Assembly (NCBI GenBank): GCA_020725555.1
Contig: DYEU01000015.1
Coordinates: 1-64,000 of the forward strand
DNA from: Desulfatibacillum sp.
Lineage (GTDB): Bacteria > Desulfobacterota > Desulfobacteria > Desulfobacterales > SpSt-501
Direction: 5' to 3'
DNA: 64,000 nt
Positions within the stretch are counted from its first letter, which is position 1. Each line of letters starts with the position of its first letter. Below the pieces are notes generated by a model. That model had not been told where the DNA came from. It made no database searches and saw only the letters and a list, made by a program, of their open reading frames with translations. Below, in pieces: positions 27,189 through 35,240 of the stretch. The position numbers and the translations under genes were made by a program.

Positions 27189-27204
27189 GGCGGGGCCAAG
27201 GATC

Positions 27205-27233
27205 TTGCATCCGGCGCGGCGATTGCCTATGTC
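27205..27233 (+). promoter_or_regulatory. Promoter of the hydroxypyruvate reductase gene
   Basis: TTGCAT (27205-27210) is followed after 17 bases by TATGTC (27228-27233). It is back to back with the SDR promoter, so the two units may share control. Confidence 0.5.
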
Positions 27234-27291
27234 TCGGCCCCAAGCGACCCATCGACCCCTTTGCCGCGAACCGAACGAGGGAGGACCCCCC

Positions 27292-28488
27292 ATGGCCGGC
27301 CGCGAATGGATCACCCACCACCCCCAGGGCGAGCGGCGCGTCGTCGTCACCCAGGAGCTTCCCGGAGCGCGCTGGCTGGCGATCCTCCGCGCGGCCGGCT
27401 GCCGCGTCGACGTCTGCCGCGCCGATCTCCCCCTCACGGCGGCGGAGATCCGCGCGGCGATCGGCGGCCGCTGCGACGGCGCGATCGGCCAGGTGGCCGA
27501 GACCTGGGGCGAGGAGGAGTTTTCCGCCCTGCGGGCGGCCGGGGGGCGCGCCTACAGCAACTATGCCGTGGGCTACAACAACGTGGATCTCGCCGCGGCC
27601 ACCCGCTGCGGGGTCGCCGTCGGCAATACCCCGGGCGTGCTCACCGAGACGACGGCCGAGCTCGCCGCGGCGCTGGCGCTGGCCGCCGCGCGGCGGCTCC
27701 CCGAGGCCGAGCGCTTTCTCCGGGCGGGGAAGTTCCGCGCCTGGCTGCCCACGCTGCTTTTGGGGACGCTCTTGCGCGGCAAGACGGCGGGGATCGTCGG
27801 CGCCGGCCGGATCGGGGTCGCCGCGGCGCGCATCTTCGTGGAAGGCTTCCGCATGAACCTGCTCTACTTCGACCCGCAGCCCCAGCCGGCGCTCGAGGCG
27901 CGCGTGCGCGCCTTCGCCGCGTTTCTGCGGGCCCAGGGCGAGCCCGACGTCTTCTGCCGCCGTGCCGCACGCCTCGAGGAGCTGCTCGCCGCCGCCGATC
28001 TCGTGAGCCTGCACACGCCCCTCACGGCCGAGACCCGCCACTTGATCGACGCCCGGCGGCTGGCGGCGATGAAGCCCGATGCGATCCTCGTGAACACAAG
28101 CCGCGGTCCCGTGATCGACGAGGAAGCCCTGGCCGCCCACCTGCGGCGGCACCCCGGCTTCCGGGCCGGGCTCGACGTCTACGAGCGCGAGCCCGAGGTG
28201 GCCGCCGGCCTGCTCGAGCTCGAAAACGTGGTGCTCTTGCCGCATATCGGGTCGGCGACCCCCGAGGCGCGCGAGGGCATGGCCGTGCTCGCCGCCGCCA
28301 ACGTCGCCGGCAGGCTCCTCGGCCACCCCGCCTGGAACCGGCCCGAGATCGGGGCCTTTCTCGGCGACTCCCCCCCGGCGGCCTCCCCCAGCATCCTGAA
28401 CGCGCGGGAGCTGGGCATCCCCCTCTTCGGGGGAGGCGGCGGCGGGGCGGCGGATTCCGGCTTGCATCCGGCGGCGGATCGGGAATAA
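27292..28488 (+). CDS. Hydroxypyruvate reductase of the plant peroxisomal (HPR1) type
   Basis: The enzyme reduces hydroxypyruvate (and probably glyoxylate) to D-glycerate (glycolate) with NAD(P)H. The 398-residue product is closer to plant peroxisomal HPR1 than to usual bacterial glycerate dehydrogenases. Shared segments I can recall include CDGAIGQVAETWGEEEFSAL, AVGYNNVDLAAAT, VGNTPGVLTETTAELAA and the insertion FLRAQGEPDVFCRRA. The Rossmann motif VGAGRIGVAAARI is near residue 165. The catalytic Arg (NTSRGPVIDE), Glu (DVYEREPE) and His (LPHIGSATPE) are present. It lacks a peroxisomal tail, as expected. ATG 27292 has GGGAGGA 7 bases upstream; a longer frame upstream is unsupported. Confidence 0.92.
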   Translation: MAGREWITHHPQGERRVVVTQELPGARWLAILRAAGCRVDVCRADLPLTAAEIRAAIGGRCDGAIGQVAETWGEEEFSALRAAGGRAYSNYAVGYNNVDLAAATRCGVAVGNTPGVLTETTAELAAALALAAARRLPEAERFLRAGKFRAWLPTLLLGTLLRGKTAGIVGAGRIGVAAARIFVEGFRMNLLYFDPQPQPALEARVRAFAAFLRAQGEPDVFCRRAARLEELLAAADLVSLHTPLTAETRHLIDARRLAAMKPDAILVNTSRGPVIDEEALAAHLRRHPGFRAGLDVYEREPEVAAGLLELENVVLLPHIGSATPEAREGMAVLAAANVAGRLLGHPAWNRPEIGAFLGDSPPAASPSILNARELGIPLFGGGGGGAADSGLHPAADRE

Positions 28489-28491
28489 GAT
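28462..28491 (+). promoter_or_regulatory. Probable promoter of gdhA
   Basis: TTGCAT (28462-28467) and TAAGAT (28486-28491) with an 18-base spacer overlap the last codons and stop of the preceding gene. Transcription would begin about 108 bases before the gdhA start. Confidence 0.5.
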
Positions 28492-28605
28492 CGCTGTGGG
28501 GGAGTCGATCATCGGCAAGGCGGAGCGACCTGGGGCGATGCCTCCCGGGGGCGCCCCGGGACGGCACGGTAACCTTACAGCTGGAGAAAAGGAAAGGAGA
28601 GGCCG

Positions 28606-29955
28606 ATGTCCGACATCATGGCGTACGTCAAAGCCCGTGACCCGCACGAGAGGGAGTTCCACCAGGCGGTGCAGGAGGTCATGGACTCGATCCAGCCCGT
28701 CCTGGACCGCAACCCCGTCTACCGCCGCGCGCGGATCCCGGAGCGCCTGGTCGAGCCCGAACGCGTGATCCTCTTCCGCGTCCCCTGGGTCGACGACCAG
28801 GGGGTCATCCAGGTGAACCGCGGCTTTCGCGTCCAGATGAACAGCGCGATCGGCCCCTACAAGGGCGGCCTGCGGTTTCACCCCTCCGTGAACCTCGGCA
28901 TCCTCAAGTTCCTCGCCTTCGAGCAGGTCTTCAAGAACGCCCTCACCACCCTGCCGATGGGCGGCGGCAAAGGGGGCTCGGATTTCGACCCCAAGGGCAA
29001 GTCCGACGGCGAGGTCATGCGCTTCTGCCACAGCTTCATGTGCGAGCTCTTCCGCCACATCGGCCCGGACACCGACGTCCCCGCCGGCGACATCGGGGTG
29101 GGGGCGCGGGAGATCGGCTTTCTCTTCGGCATGTACAAGAAGCTCAAAAACGAGTTCAGCGGCGTGCTCACCGGCAAGGGGCTGAACTGGGGCGGGAGCC
29201 TCATCCGGCCCGAGGCGACGGGCTACGGGGTCGTCTACTTCGCGGCCGAGATGCTCGCCACCCGCAACCAGACGCTCGAGGGCAAACGCTGCCTCGTTTC
29301 CGGCTCCGGCAACGTCGCCCAGTTCACCGTGCAGAAACTCCTGGACATGGGCGCCAAGCCCCTCACGCTCTCGGACTCCAACGGCTCCATCTACGACGAG
29401 GAGGGGATCACCCGTGAAAAACTCGCCTGGGTGATGGAGCTGAAAAACGTCCGGCGCGGCCGGATCCGCGAGTACGCCGAGAAATTTCCGCGCGCGGTCT
29501 ACACCCCCGCCGACCCGGCGCTCGACCACAACCCGCTCTGGGACCACCCCGCCGACTGTGCCTTTCCCTGCGCCACGCAAAACGAGATCAACGGCAAAGA
29601 CGCCCAGAACCTCATCCGGAACGGCGTCTTCCTCGTCGCCGAGGGCGCCAACATGCCGACCACCCCGGAGGGGGTCGACCTCTTCATCGAGCACAAGCTG
29701 CTCTACGGGCCGGGCAAGGCGGCCAACGCGGGCGGCGTGTCCGTCTCCGGGCTGGAGATGACCCAGAACAGCATGCGCCTCTCCTGGACACGCGAGGAGG
29801 TGGACCGCAGGCTGCAGATGATCATGAAGAGCATCCACCGCTCCTGCGTGGAGGCGGCGGAGCGCTACGGGATGAAGGGCAATTACGTGGCCGGGGCGAA
29901 CATCTCCGGCTTCCTCAAGGTGGTGGACGCCATGATGGACCAGGGCGTGGTGTAG
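28606..29955 (+). CDS. gdhA: NADP-type glutamate dehydrogenase
   Basis: The enzyme interconverts 2-oxoglutarate plus ammonia and glutamate. The 449-residue product is the hexameric 450-residue type, which is mostly NADP-specific and assimilatory. It has the glutamate-site motif GPYKGGLRFHPSVN (about residue 85), the catalytic lysine region LPMGGGKGGSDFDPKGKSD (about 120-140), and the dinucleotide fold VSGSGNVAQF (about 235). GGAAAGGAGAG lies about 6 bases upstream of ATG. A GC hairpin follows the stop. It would recycle nitrogen released by the serine and proline-type degradation encoded nearby. Confidence 0.97.
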   Translation: MSDIMAYVKARDPHEREFHQAVQEVMDSIQPVLDRNPVYRRARIPERLVEPERVILFRVPWVDDQGVIQVNRGFRVQMNSAIGPYKGGLRFHPSVNLGILKFLAFEQVFKNALTTLPMGGGKGGSDFDPKGKSDGEVMRFCHSFMCELFRHIGPDTDVPAGDIGVGAREIGFLFGMYKKLKNEFSGVLTGKGLNWGGSLIRPEATGYGVVYFAAEMLATRNQTLEGKRCLVSGSGNVAQFTVQKLLDMGAKPLTLSDSNGSIYDEEGITREKLAWVMELKNVRRGRIREYAEKFPRAVYTPADPALDHNPLWDHPADCAFPCATQNEINGKDAQNLIRNGVFLVAEGANMPTTPEGVDLFIEHKLLYGPGKAANAGGVSVSGLEMTQNSMRLSWTREEVDRRLQMIMKSIHRSCVEAAERYGMKGNYVAGANISGFLKVVDAMMDQGVV

Positions 29956-29973
29956 CCCGGGCCCGCCGGATCG

Positions 29974-29995
29974 CCCCGGCCGGCTTCGGCCGGGG
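29974..29995 (+). terminator. GC-rich hairpin after gdhA
   Basis: A perfect 9-bp stem (CCCCGGCCG at 29974-29982, CGGCCGGGG at 29987-29995) with loop GCTT lies 19 bases after the gdhA stop. There is no T run, so it may only be a partial or Rho-assisted terminator, or an mRNA-stabilising stem. Confidence 0.45.
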
Positions 29996-30033
29996 CCCCA
30001 ACCCCGGGAACGGCAGCCGCTGCCCCCTTTCCT

Positions 30034-31314
30034 ATGGACATCCGGCCGATTCCCCCTTCCGCGCGCACCCTGGGAGGAAAGGACTATTTTTTTCTCTGGG
30101 CCGGGGTGGCGATCTCGCTTGCCGAGATCTGGGCCGGGGGCTTTCTCGCCCCGCTCGGTTTCCGGCAAGGGCTCTGGGCGATCCTCCTCGGCCATCTGAT
30201 CGGCAACACCCTGATGGCGCTCGCCGGGGTGATCGGCTCCGAGCAGGGGATCATGTCCATGGTGTCGGTGCGGCCCGCCTTCGGGATCCGGGGGGCGGCG
30301 CTCGCCGCGGGGCTCAACATCGTCCAGCTGATCGGCTGGGCGGCCATCATGCTGATCATCGGCGGCCGGGCCGGGGCGACCCTCGGCAAGGCGGCCGGCG
30401 GCTGGCTCGCCTCCGACGCCTTCTGGATCCTGGCCATCGGCGCGGGGACGCTGCTCTGGGCGCTGTGGACCGGAAGCCGGCTCTGGCGGCTTCTCCAGGG
30501 GGTGTCGGTTGCGGCCCTGGGGGTCGTGCTGGTGCTCATGACCGGGGTCGCCTTCGGCGGGAGGCTTGCCCCGCAGCCGACCGCCGCCGGGGCGGCGGGG
30601 AGCCTTCCCTTCATGGCCGGGCTCGACCTCGTGATCGCCATGCCGGTGTCCTGGATGCCGCTGGTCGCCGATTACGCGCGCTTCGCCCGCCGCACGGGGA
30701 GCGCCTTCTGGAACACCTGGTGGGGCTATTTTCTCGTTTCCTCCTGGATGTACCTCCTCGGCCTGCAGGTGACCCTGCTCACCGGCGCACGCGACCCGGG
30801 CGGGGTGGTGCTCGAGACCCTGGGGGCGATCGGGCTTGCCGGGCCGGCGCTCTTTCTGGTCGTCTTTTCGACGATCACCTCGGACTTCCCCGACGTCTAC
30901 TCGGCGAGCTGCTCGGCGCTCAACATCTCCCAGCGGCTGAGCGGCCGCTCGCTGATGTGGCTTGCGGGGCTGGTCGCGATCGGCGTCGCCCTCGTCTTCC
31001 CCATGGAGCAGTACGAGAACTTTCTCTTCTTCATCGGGGCCATGTTCACCCCGCTCTTCGGCGTCGTCCTGACGGACTACTTTCTCGTGCGCCGGCGGGG
31101 GATCGACCTCGAGGCCCTCTACCGCGCAGACGGCCCCTACGCCTACCGCCGCGGCTGGAATCCCGCCGCCGTTATCGCCTGGGCCGCGGGCTTCGCCCTC
31201 TACGAGGCGATCACCCTGGGGCGGCTGCCCGTGGGCGGAACGCTCCCGGCGGTCTTCGCCTCCGCCCTGCTCTACCGGCTCCTAACCCGGGGACGTCCAT
31301 TCACATATCATTAG
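30034..31314 (+). CDS. NCS1 family permease (CytX/CodB-like)
   Basis: The 426-residue protein is an inner-membrane NCS1 transporter with about 12 hydrophobic segments. LAEIWAGGFLAPLGF (about residue 30), the GIRGAALAAGLNIVQLIGWAAIM stretch (about 88-110, read in parts) and SWMPLVADYARFAR (about 205) match the nucleobase:cation symporters. Proteins of this shape and length are often annotated CytX, a proposed hydroxymethylpyrimidine transporter in thiamine salvage. No thiamine riboswitch is visible in the 78-base gap upstream, so cytosine, purine or another heterocycle is equally possible. Confidence 0.85.
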   Translation: MDIRPIPPSARTLGGKDYFFLWAGVAISLAEIWAGGFLAPLGFRQGLWAILLGHLIGNTLMALAGVIGSEQGIMSMVSVRPAFGIRGAALAAGLNIVQLIGWAAIMLIIGGRAGATLGKAAGGWLASDAFWILAIGAGTLLWALWTGSRLWRLLQGVSVAALGVVLVLMTGVAFGGRLAPQPTAAGAAGSLPFMAGLDLVIAMPVSWMPLVADYARFARRTGSAFWNTWWGYFLVSSWMYLLGLQVTLLTGARDPGGVVLETLGAIGLAGPALFLVVFSTITSDFPDVYSASCSALNISQRLSGRSLMWLAGLVAIGVALVFPMEQYENFLFFIGAMFTPLFGVVLTDYFLVRRRGIDLEALYRADGPYAYRRGWNPAAVIAWAAGFALYEAITLGRLPVGGTLPAVFASALLYRLLTRGRPFTYH

Positions 31315-31347
31315 CGCTGGATTGCGGCGTGACGAGGGGAGGTGCCG

Positions 31348-32327
31348 ATGATGTGGCGCGTCGTCCTGCTTGCCGCGGCCGCGGCGGCCTCGTGCCTGGC
31401 GGCCGGCCTGCCCGCCCGGGGTGAGGGCCGCGGGATCCCGGCGGCGGAGACGGTCGTTCTCAGCGCCGCCTGGGGGTCGGGTCCTGCGGACCTCGGGGTC
31501 GCCGCTCCCCCGAGGCCAACCCCGAGGGGCCGATGAGCTTCGCCTTGGGGGAAAAGGGCGCGGTCTTCGTCCTCGACCAGCGGAACCGGCGGATCCAGGT
31601 CTTCGCCGGCGGAATAAGGCAACGCGCGCTCCCCTTGGATCGGGAACGCTGGATCGACCTGGACGCGGCCCCCGGCGGCGGGGTGGCCCTTCTCGACAAC
31701 CACCCGCCGGGTGAGTTGCGGTTTCTCGATGCCGCCGGCAAACCCGTTTCCTCGATCGCCCTGGAGGGGCGGCTGATCGCCTGGGCGGCCGAGGCCCTCC
31801 AGGTTCAGCTCGTCCCTGCGGGACCCTGGGCGGGCGCTTGGGTGGTGGTCAGCGCCGGCCCCGGCCCCCATCGCTCGGTGCGGCTGGCCGGGCCCGAAGG
31901 CGCCCCGCTGCCGCGGATCTCCGCCCCCGGCCTCTTCGCCGCCGACGGGGAGACGCTTTTCGATGCCTGGAGCGAAGGCGAGCGGACGCTCGTCGTCACC
32001 CGCTTCGAGAAGGGCTCCTTCTCCCGGTTCGAGGAAGCCCGCATCGAGGCCGGCCCCATCCACGCCGTGCACGGCGTCTGGATGCGCGGCGACGGGACCC
32101 TTTGCGTCGCCGCCGCCCTCGCCGACGGCGACGCCGTTCGTGAAGTGGGGATCGTCCTGGACAGGGAACTGAAGGAGCGGGGGCGGTTTTCGATCGGCCG
32201 GGAGGAAACCCCCCATGAGATCTGGCGGCCGGTCCGCGCCGGCGCCGACGGGGCCCTCTACCGCATGAGCGTGGACCGCGACCGGAAGGTGCGCGTGAGG
32301 AAATTCACGGCCCCCCCCGGCCGCTGA
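31348..32327 (+). pseudogene. NHL-repeat-like exported protein, frameshifted in a C run
   Basis: Two overlapping frames together give one protein. The first (31348-31506) begins with a signal peptide after GGGGAGG and ends out of frame at 31534. The second continues as PEANPEGPMSFALGEKGAVF, then VLDQRNRRIQVF and about 240 more residues of a beta-propeller-like chain. The joint lies in the five-C run 31507-31511: one extra C restores a continuous frame of about 327 codons. No other stop interrupts it, so this is either a very recent mutation, a phase-variable tract or a sequencing error. The function of the intact protein is unknown; the NHL-like start suggests periplasmic binding. Confidence 0.75.
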
Positions 32328-32329
32328 AG

Positions 32330-32352
32330 GCGGCCGCCCGGCGGGCGGCCGC
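32330..32352. terminator. GC-rich hairpin between convergent genes
   Basis: A perfect 10-bp stem (GCGGCCGCCC at 32330-32339, GGGCGGCCGC at 32343-32352) with a 3-base loop lies between the frameshifted gene and the convergent ABC-F gene. There is no T run. Confidence 0.45.
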
Positions 32353-32404
32353 GGCTGAGGGCCCGGGGATCCGGAACCTCCCCGCGCGGGGTCATCCTGA
32401 TATC

Positions 32405-34276
32405 CTAATGGACGTCCCCTGATTCGAGTTCCTGCAGCTCGCGCTCGAAGCCGCCGGCGAGGCGCTCGTGCTCGCGGGTCGCGCGGTCGAGGGCGTCGAA
32501 GAGGCGGTCGCTTTCCTGCCGGCGGGCGTGCATCGCCTGGGCCACCGCGGCGATCCTGCCGCCGTCGCCCTCCCGGCTCGCCTCCTGCATGGCCCGGGTG
32601 AGCGCGGCGAGCTCGGCATCCAGGCGCTCGATGTCCCCCTCCAGCCGCCGCATCTCCTCCTCGAGCGGCCGCAGCGCCCGCGTCCGCCGGGCGGCGATTT
32701 CGGCGCGGCGCCGTTTGAGGTCGCGCCGGGCGGCCCGCGGGGGCTCGGCTGCGGTGCGGGCGGCCGAGGGGGTGGGCGCCGGGGGGGCCTTGTCGTCCTG
32801 CCAGCCCCCCTTTTCCAAAAACTCGGCATAGGTCCCCTCGAAGAGCTCGATCCCGCTCCCGCGAAAGACGATCAGCCGCTCGGCGAGCGCATGGAGGAAC
32901 ATCTCGTTGTGGGTGACGAGGACGACCGCCCCGGAGAAGGCGTCCAGGGCCGCGAGGAGTGCGTCGCAGGCCTCGAGATCGAGGTGGTTCGTCGGCTCGT
33001 CGAGCAGCAGGAGGTTTGCCGGGGTGGCGATGACCTTGCCGAGGAGCACGCGGCTTTTCTCCCCGCCGGAGAGGACGCGGATCGGCTTGAGCGCCTCGTC
33101 CCCGGGAAAGAGCATCGCCCCGCAGATGTCGCGCGCGCGCTGGCGGTCGACGCCGGCCTCCGCGTAGAGGATCTCCTCCTCGACGGTGCGGTTGGGCACG
33201 AGGTGGCCCACGTGCGTCTGCTCGAAAAAGCCCATGCGGAGCGCCGGCGGGCGAAGCACCTCGCCCGCCTCCGGCGCAAGCACCCCGGCCAGGATCTTGA
33301 GGAGGGTCGTTTTGCCGCGCCCGTTCGGGCCGACGATCGCGACCCGCTCGCCGGTAGCGACGCTGATCGTGAAGTCCTCGATCAGCGGCTCCCCCGGCCG
33401 CCACCCGAAGCGGATGCCGCGCGCCTGCAGGGCGATCTTCCCGGGCAGCGGCGCTTCGCGGAAGGAGAACTCGAGGGTTTTCAGCTTCTCCAGCTTCTGC
33501 CGCCGCCCCATCTTCTCGAGGGTCTTGATGCGCGACTGGACCAGCCCGGCCAGCCGTGCCTTGGCCCGGAAGCGGCTGATGAAGAGCTCGATCTCGCGGC
33601 GGCGCCGCTCGTCGTTCAGGCGGGTCTTCTCATAGACCTCCTCCTCCTGGGCGATCTGGCTGTAATAGGTGTCGGTCGTCCCGGCGATCTTGCGGATGCG
33701 GCAGCGGTGGATGCCCATCACGTGGGTGACGACGCGGTCCATGAACGCGCGGTCATGGCTGATGACGATCAGCTCGCCCGGCCACTGGTTGAGAAAGCGC
33801 TCCACCCAGCGGATCGAGGTGATGTCGAGGAAGTTCGTCGGCTCGTCGAGGAGAAGCAGGTTCGGCTCGGCGAGGAGCGCCTTGGCGAGGTTCAGGCGCA
33901 CGAGAAAGCCGCCCGAGAACTCCTCCGGGGCACGGTCGAAATCCTCGCCGGCGAACCCCAGGCCGGCGAGGATTTTCTCGGCCTTCCAATGGCTTGCCGC
34001 TTCATCGGCCGGCAGCGCGCTCATGGCCTCCGCGAGGATCGTGGGCTGCGAAAAGTCGAGCTCCTGGCGCAGGAACCCGATGCGGTAGCCCTTGGGGATG
34101 ACCAGTTGCCCGGAGTCGGCGCTTTCCTCGCCCGCCAGGATCCTCAGGAGCGTCGTCTTGCCGTGGCCGTTGCGGCCGACGAGGCCGATGCGCTCCCGCG
34201 GGTTGAGGGTGAAATCGACGGCGTCGAAGAGCACCCGGTCGCCGTAGCTCTTGCAGAGTTTTTCAGCGCGGATCAT
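32405..34276 (-). CDS. ABC-F family ATPase (ribosome-associated type)
   Basis: The 623-residue soluble protein has two ABC domains and no membrane segments. ABC-F proteins act on ribosomes to resolve stalled or antibiotic-blocked states. Walker A motifs are GRNGHGKTT (about residue 35) and GPNGRGKTT (about 320). Signatures are FSGGFLVRLN, with a non-standard F, and LSGGEKSRVL. The linker between them has FRAKARLAGLVQSRIKTLEKM, close to the YheS/ABCF3 type. A charged coiled coil of about 100 residues closes the protein (residues 525-615). It faces the mlaE operon head to head. The exact subfamily is uncertain. Confidence 0.93.
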   Translation of the reverse strand: MIRAEKLCKSYGDRVLFDAVDFTLNPRERIGLVGRNGHGKTTLLRILAGEESADSGQLVIPKGYRIGFLRQELDFSQPTILAEAMSALPADEAASHWKAEKILAGLGFAGEDFDRAPEEFSGGFLVRLNLAKALLAEPNLLLLDEPTNFLDITSIRWVERFLNQWPGELIVISHDRAFMDRVVTHVMGIHRCRIRKIAGTTDTYYSQIAQEEEVYEKTRLNDERRRREIELFISRFRAKARLAGLVQSRIKTLEKMGRRQKLEKLKTLEFSFREAPLPGKIALQARGIRFGWRPGEPLIEDFTISVATGERVAIVGPNGRGKTTLLKILAGVLAPEAGEVLRPPALRMGFFEQTHVGHLVPNRTVEEEILYAEAGVDRQRARDICGAMLFPGDEALKPIRVLSGGEKSRVLLGKVIATPANLLLLDEPTNHLDLEACDALLAALDAFSGAVVLVTHNEMFLHALAERLIVFRGSGIELFEGTYAEFLEKGGWQDDKAPPAPTPSAARTAAEPPRAARRDLKRRRAEIAARRTRALRPLEEEMRRLEGDIERLDAELAALTRAMQEASREGDGGRIAAVAQAMHARRQESDRLFDALDRATREHERLAGGFERELQELESGDVH

Positions 34277-34323
34277 GGCCGCACGCGGCTCCTGCGGGCG
34301 GCGCGCGCGGCGGCGGCCTCGTC

Positions 34324-34352
34324 TTGACTTTGGCGGGGAAGTCGCATAAAGA
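34324..34352 (+). promoter_or_regulatory. Sigma-70 promoter of mlaE-mlaF-mlaD
   Basis: TTGACT (34324-34329) is followed after 17 bases by TAAAGA (34347-34352), in a marked AT-rich island. The start site should be near 34359, about 75 bases before the chosen mlaE ATG. Confidence 0.75.
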
Positions 34353-34433
34353 AAATTTTAATGGAAAATTAGCAAGTTGTCAGCTACGGCACCTTTCGCC
34401 GCGGCAACGCCGAAACCATTCTATATAGCAGAC

Positions 34434-35234
34434 ATGGCCCAAATTGTCATCTTCAAAAAGCCGCTCACCGGGCTCGGCCGCGAGGCGATCCTGGCCGTGG
34501 GCTACCTGGGGCGCCTGTTTCTCTTCTTCCTGCGGGGGTTCCTGCTCGCCTTCCAGCCGCCCTTCCAGTTCGACAAGGTCCGGCAGCAGATCTACTTCAT
34601 CGGCATGAAGTCGGTCTTCGTCATCTGCCTCACGGCGGGCTTCACGGGGATGGTGCTCGGGCTCCAGGGATACTACGCCCTGGTCAAGTACGGCTCCACC
34701 TCGGCCCTCGGCTCGGCGGTCGCGCTCTCGCTGGTGCGCGAAATGGGTCCGGTGCTCACGGCCATCATGGTGATCGCGCGGGCGGGCTCGGCCATGGCGG
34801 CCGAGATCGGGATCATGCGCATCTCCGAGCAGATCGACGCCCTGGAGACCATGGACATCGACCCGATGCGCTACCTCATCAGCCCGCGCGTCGCCGCCGC
34901 CCTGATCTGTTTCCCGCTCCTCACCGCGCTCTTCGACGTGGTGGGCCTCTACGGCGGCTACCTCTCCGGCTCGGTGCTGCTCGGCGTGAACCCGGCCTTC
35001 TACTTCGCGCGCGCGCAGTCGAGCGTGGAGATGGCCGACATCGTGGGCGGGTTCCTCAAGTCGCTCGTGTTCGCGGCGATCGTGGTGGCGATCTGCTGCT
35101 ATCAAGGCTATTACACCCACACCCGCGCCGAGTTCGGCGCCAAGGGGGTGAGCCAGTCGACCACCTCGGCCGTGGTGATCTCCTGCGTGCTGATCCTGGT
35201 GGCCGATTACGTGCTGACCACCTTCCTGATGTAG
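34434..35234 (+). CDS. mlaE: MlaE-type lipid transport permease
   Basis: This inner-membrane permease of the Mla system moves phospholipids between the inner membrane and the periplasmic MlaD/MlaC chain. The 266-residue product has the MlaE features: GFTGMVLGLQGYYAL (about residue 65), LVREMGPVLTAIMVIARAGSAMAAEIG (read in parts, about 100-125), EQIDALETMDIDPMRYL and ISPRVAAALICFPLL. ATG 34434 was chosen over a TTG at 34377 because the family starts soon before GREAILAVG; neither has a strong ribosome site. It is followed by the ATPase after 6 bases. Confidence 0.95.
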   Translation: MAQIVIFKKPLTGLGREAILAVGYLGRLFLFFLRGFLLAFQPPFQFDKVRQQIYFIGMKSVFVICLTAGFTGMVLGLQGYYALVKYGSTSALGSAVALSLVREMGPVLTAIMVIARAGSAMAAEIGIMRISEQIDALETMDIDPMRYLISPRVAAALICFPLLTALFDVVGLYGGYLSGSVLLGVNPAFYFARAQSSVEMADIVGGFLKSLVFAAIVVAICCYQGYYTHTRAEFGAKGVSQSTTSAVVISCVLILVADYVLTTFLM

Positions 35235-35240
35235 CCGGCG

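Noticed and set aside
29956-30033. A thiamine (TPP) riboswitch before the CytX-like permease
   Set aside because: The 78-base gap holds only a GC hairpin and no CTGAGA or ACCTGA-type thi-box elements.
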